Below, piece by piece: positions 6,344 through 6,753 of a stretch of 6,753 nucleotides of DNA. Below the pieces are notes generated by a model. That model was not told the DNA's origin and did no database searches. It saw only the letters and a program-made list of their open reading frames with translations. The position numbers were made by a program, and so were the translations under genes. The stretch is from Chlamydiota bacterium (GTDB taxonomy: Bacteria > Chlamydiota > Chlamydiia > Chlamydiales > Simkaniaceae), in assembly GCA_029556005.1 (NCBI GenBank), contig JAKQGT010000118.1, positions 1 through 6,753 on the forward strand, given 5' to 3'. How positions within the stretch are numbered: the stretch's first letter is position 1; each line of letters begins with the position of its first letter.

Positions 6344-6425
6344 GAATGACAATCCTAATATTTCACTAAAAATTGGGAATAACAATCCCAATATTCTTGT
6401 AAAAATTTGGATTTCAGATTCAAAC
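6335..6425. repeat. Three tandem hairpins with a 33-base period
   Basis: Unit 1 folds as ATTAGGA (6339-6345), 7-base loop, TCCTAAT (6353-6359). Unit 2 folds as ATTGGGA (6372-6378), 7-base loop, TCCCAAT (6386-6392). Unit 3, more degenerate, folds as TTTGGA (6406-6411), 7-base loop, TTCAAA (6419-6424) with one G-T pair. Units 1 and 2 are 33-base repeats joined by AAAA runs, and their one stem difference is compensated on both sides (A-T to G-C). Unit 1 overlaps the barrel gene's last codons and TAG stop (6341-6343). The array lies between two convergent genes, so a tandem terminator or mRNA 3'-end stabiliser is plausible, although the stems are short and AT-rich. Confidence 0.65.
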
Positions 6426-6444
6426 GAGACATCAGGTCTCTTTT
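6426..6444 (+). terminator. Terminator-like hairpin between convergent genes
   Basis: GAGAC (6426-6430), a 5-base loop and GTCTC (6436-6440) are followed on the plus strand by TTTT, resembling a short intrinsic terminator for the barrel gene. It overlaps the stop codon (6432-6434) and last codons of the convergent permease. Read on the minus strand it is followed by only GTTTG. The 5-base-pair stem is short, so efficiency is doubtful. Confidence 0.4.
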
Positions 6445-6753
6445 GGATACATCAAAATATAAAGCGTTGTTCCAGCTAACAATAAAAAGAACCCAATCAC
6501 GATTCCCAAATGAACAGGTAATTTCCAAATGAAGATATCCTCCACCGTTGTGAAGATGAAAGATAGATAGAGGAATGGAGACAGCAGACGAGCTGTTCCA
6601 TAACGCGCAGCGGCTGTATAGAGCCATTGAAAACCTGTAGAAAAAACCCCAACTAAAAGAAGCAAAATCACCGATTTGGTATGAAACACTTCATGCATTA
6701 AGTGGATCTGAAAAAGTTGAAGAATCCCAGCAACACCCACACCTGTCATAAAG
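6432..6753 (-). CDS. EamA/DMT-superfamily permease, C-terminal part (gene runs off the right edge)
   Basis: The reading frame is open through the window end, so the ATG at 6749 is probably internal and only about 106 C-terminal residues are seen. Counting from that methionine there are three hydrophobic segments at about 26-47, 55-75 and 81-101. The segment order with LYTAAARYGTARLLSPFLYLSFIFTTVEDIFIWKLP and then LGIVIGFFLLLAGTTLYIL is the usual end of the second EamA repeat. It shows the small-residue-rich 'alkygtA...sP' turn, an acidic residue near the end of the penultimate helix, and a final G...L.L.G helix. Such inner-membrane drug/metabolite transporters have very varied substrates (amino acids, nucleotide sugars, SAM in some intracellular bacteria); nothing here fixes the substrate. 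It is convergent with the barrel gene, separated by the tandem hairpins. Confidence 0.82.
   Translation of the reverse strand, partial: FMTGVGVAGILQLFQIHLMHEVFHTKSVILLLLVGVFSTGFQWLYTAAARYGTARLLSPFLYLSFIFTTVEDIFIWKLPVHLGIVIGFFLLLAGTTLYILMYPKET

Noticed and set aside
6441..6457. Fourth copy of the 33-base hairpin unit inside the permease 3' end
   Set aside because: TTTTGG...TCAAAA can pair, but the spacing breaks the 33-base period, the loop size differs, and it lies in coding sequence; treated as coincidence.

Overview
The window reads as a chromosomal segment of an intracellular bacterium, most likely a Chlamydia-related (environmental) chlamydia of the Parachlamydiales. Three things point that way: a long-form pyrophosphate-type phosphofructokinase, a short signal-peptide protein resembling an inverse-autotransporter beta-barrel, and an N-terminal opioid-growth-factor-receptor (OGFr)-like domain on a membrane protein. 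This placement is inference from gene content and cannot be narrowed to a genus by eye. Genes are densely packed and no gene-free stretch exceeds 300 bases; the largest gap is 236 bases (5343-5578).

Layout. 1-638 (minus) is a partial membrane protein with an OGFr-like domain, running off the left edge. A 110-base AT-rich divergent intergenic region separates it from an AEC-family transporter (749-1696, plus). The transporter converges on a minus-strand cluster whose last gene shares stop-codon bases with it. In transcription order that cluster is a pyrophosphate-type phosphofructokinase (3768-5342), a NAPE-PLD-like metallo-beta-lactamase-fold hydrolase (2727-3701), a class I methyltransferase with a DOT1-like YGET motif (2034-2702), and a pterin-4a-carbinolamine dehydratase (1693-2037). 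The last two overlap by ATGA. The gaps of 66 and 24 bases between the first three genes allow an operon but do not prove one.

The divergent gap between the phosphofructokinase and the barrel gene (5579-6343, plus) holds a 172-base near-perfectly centred palindrome (5399-5570) with 35-base terminal inverted repeats. It looks like a MITE and ends 8 bases before the barrel start codon. After the barrel gene come three hairpins in tandem with an exact 33-base period (6335-6425), followed by a terminator-like hairpin. These separate it from a convergent, partial EamA/DMT-family permease (6432-6753, minus).

The genes do not form one obvious pathway. Carbon metabolism (phosphofructokinase) and pterin recycling sit beside two transporters. 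Several proteins are plausible host-facing or host-like factors: the OGFr-like protein, the NAPE-PLD-like hydrolase, the DOT1-like methyltransferase and the outer-membrane barrel. The two non-coding repeat structures are the least explained parts of the window.
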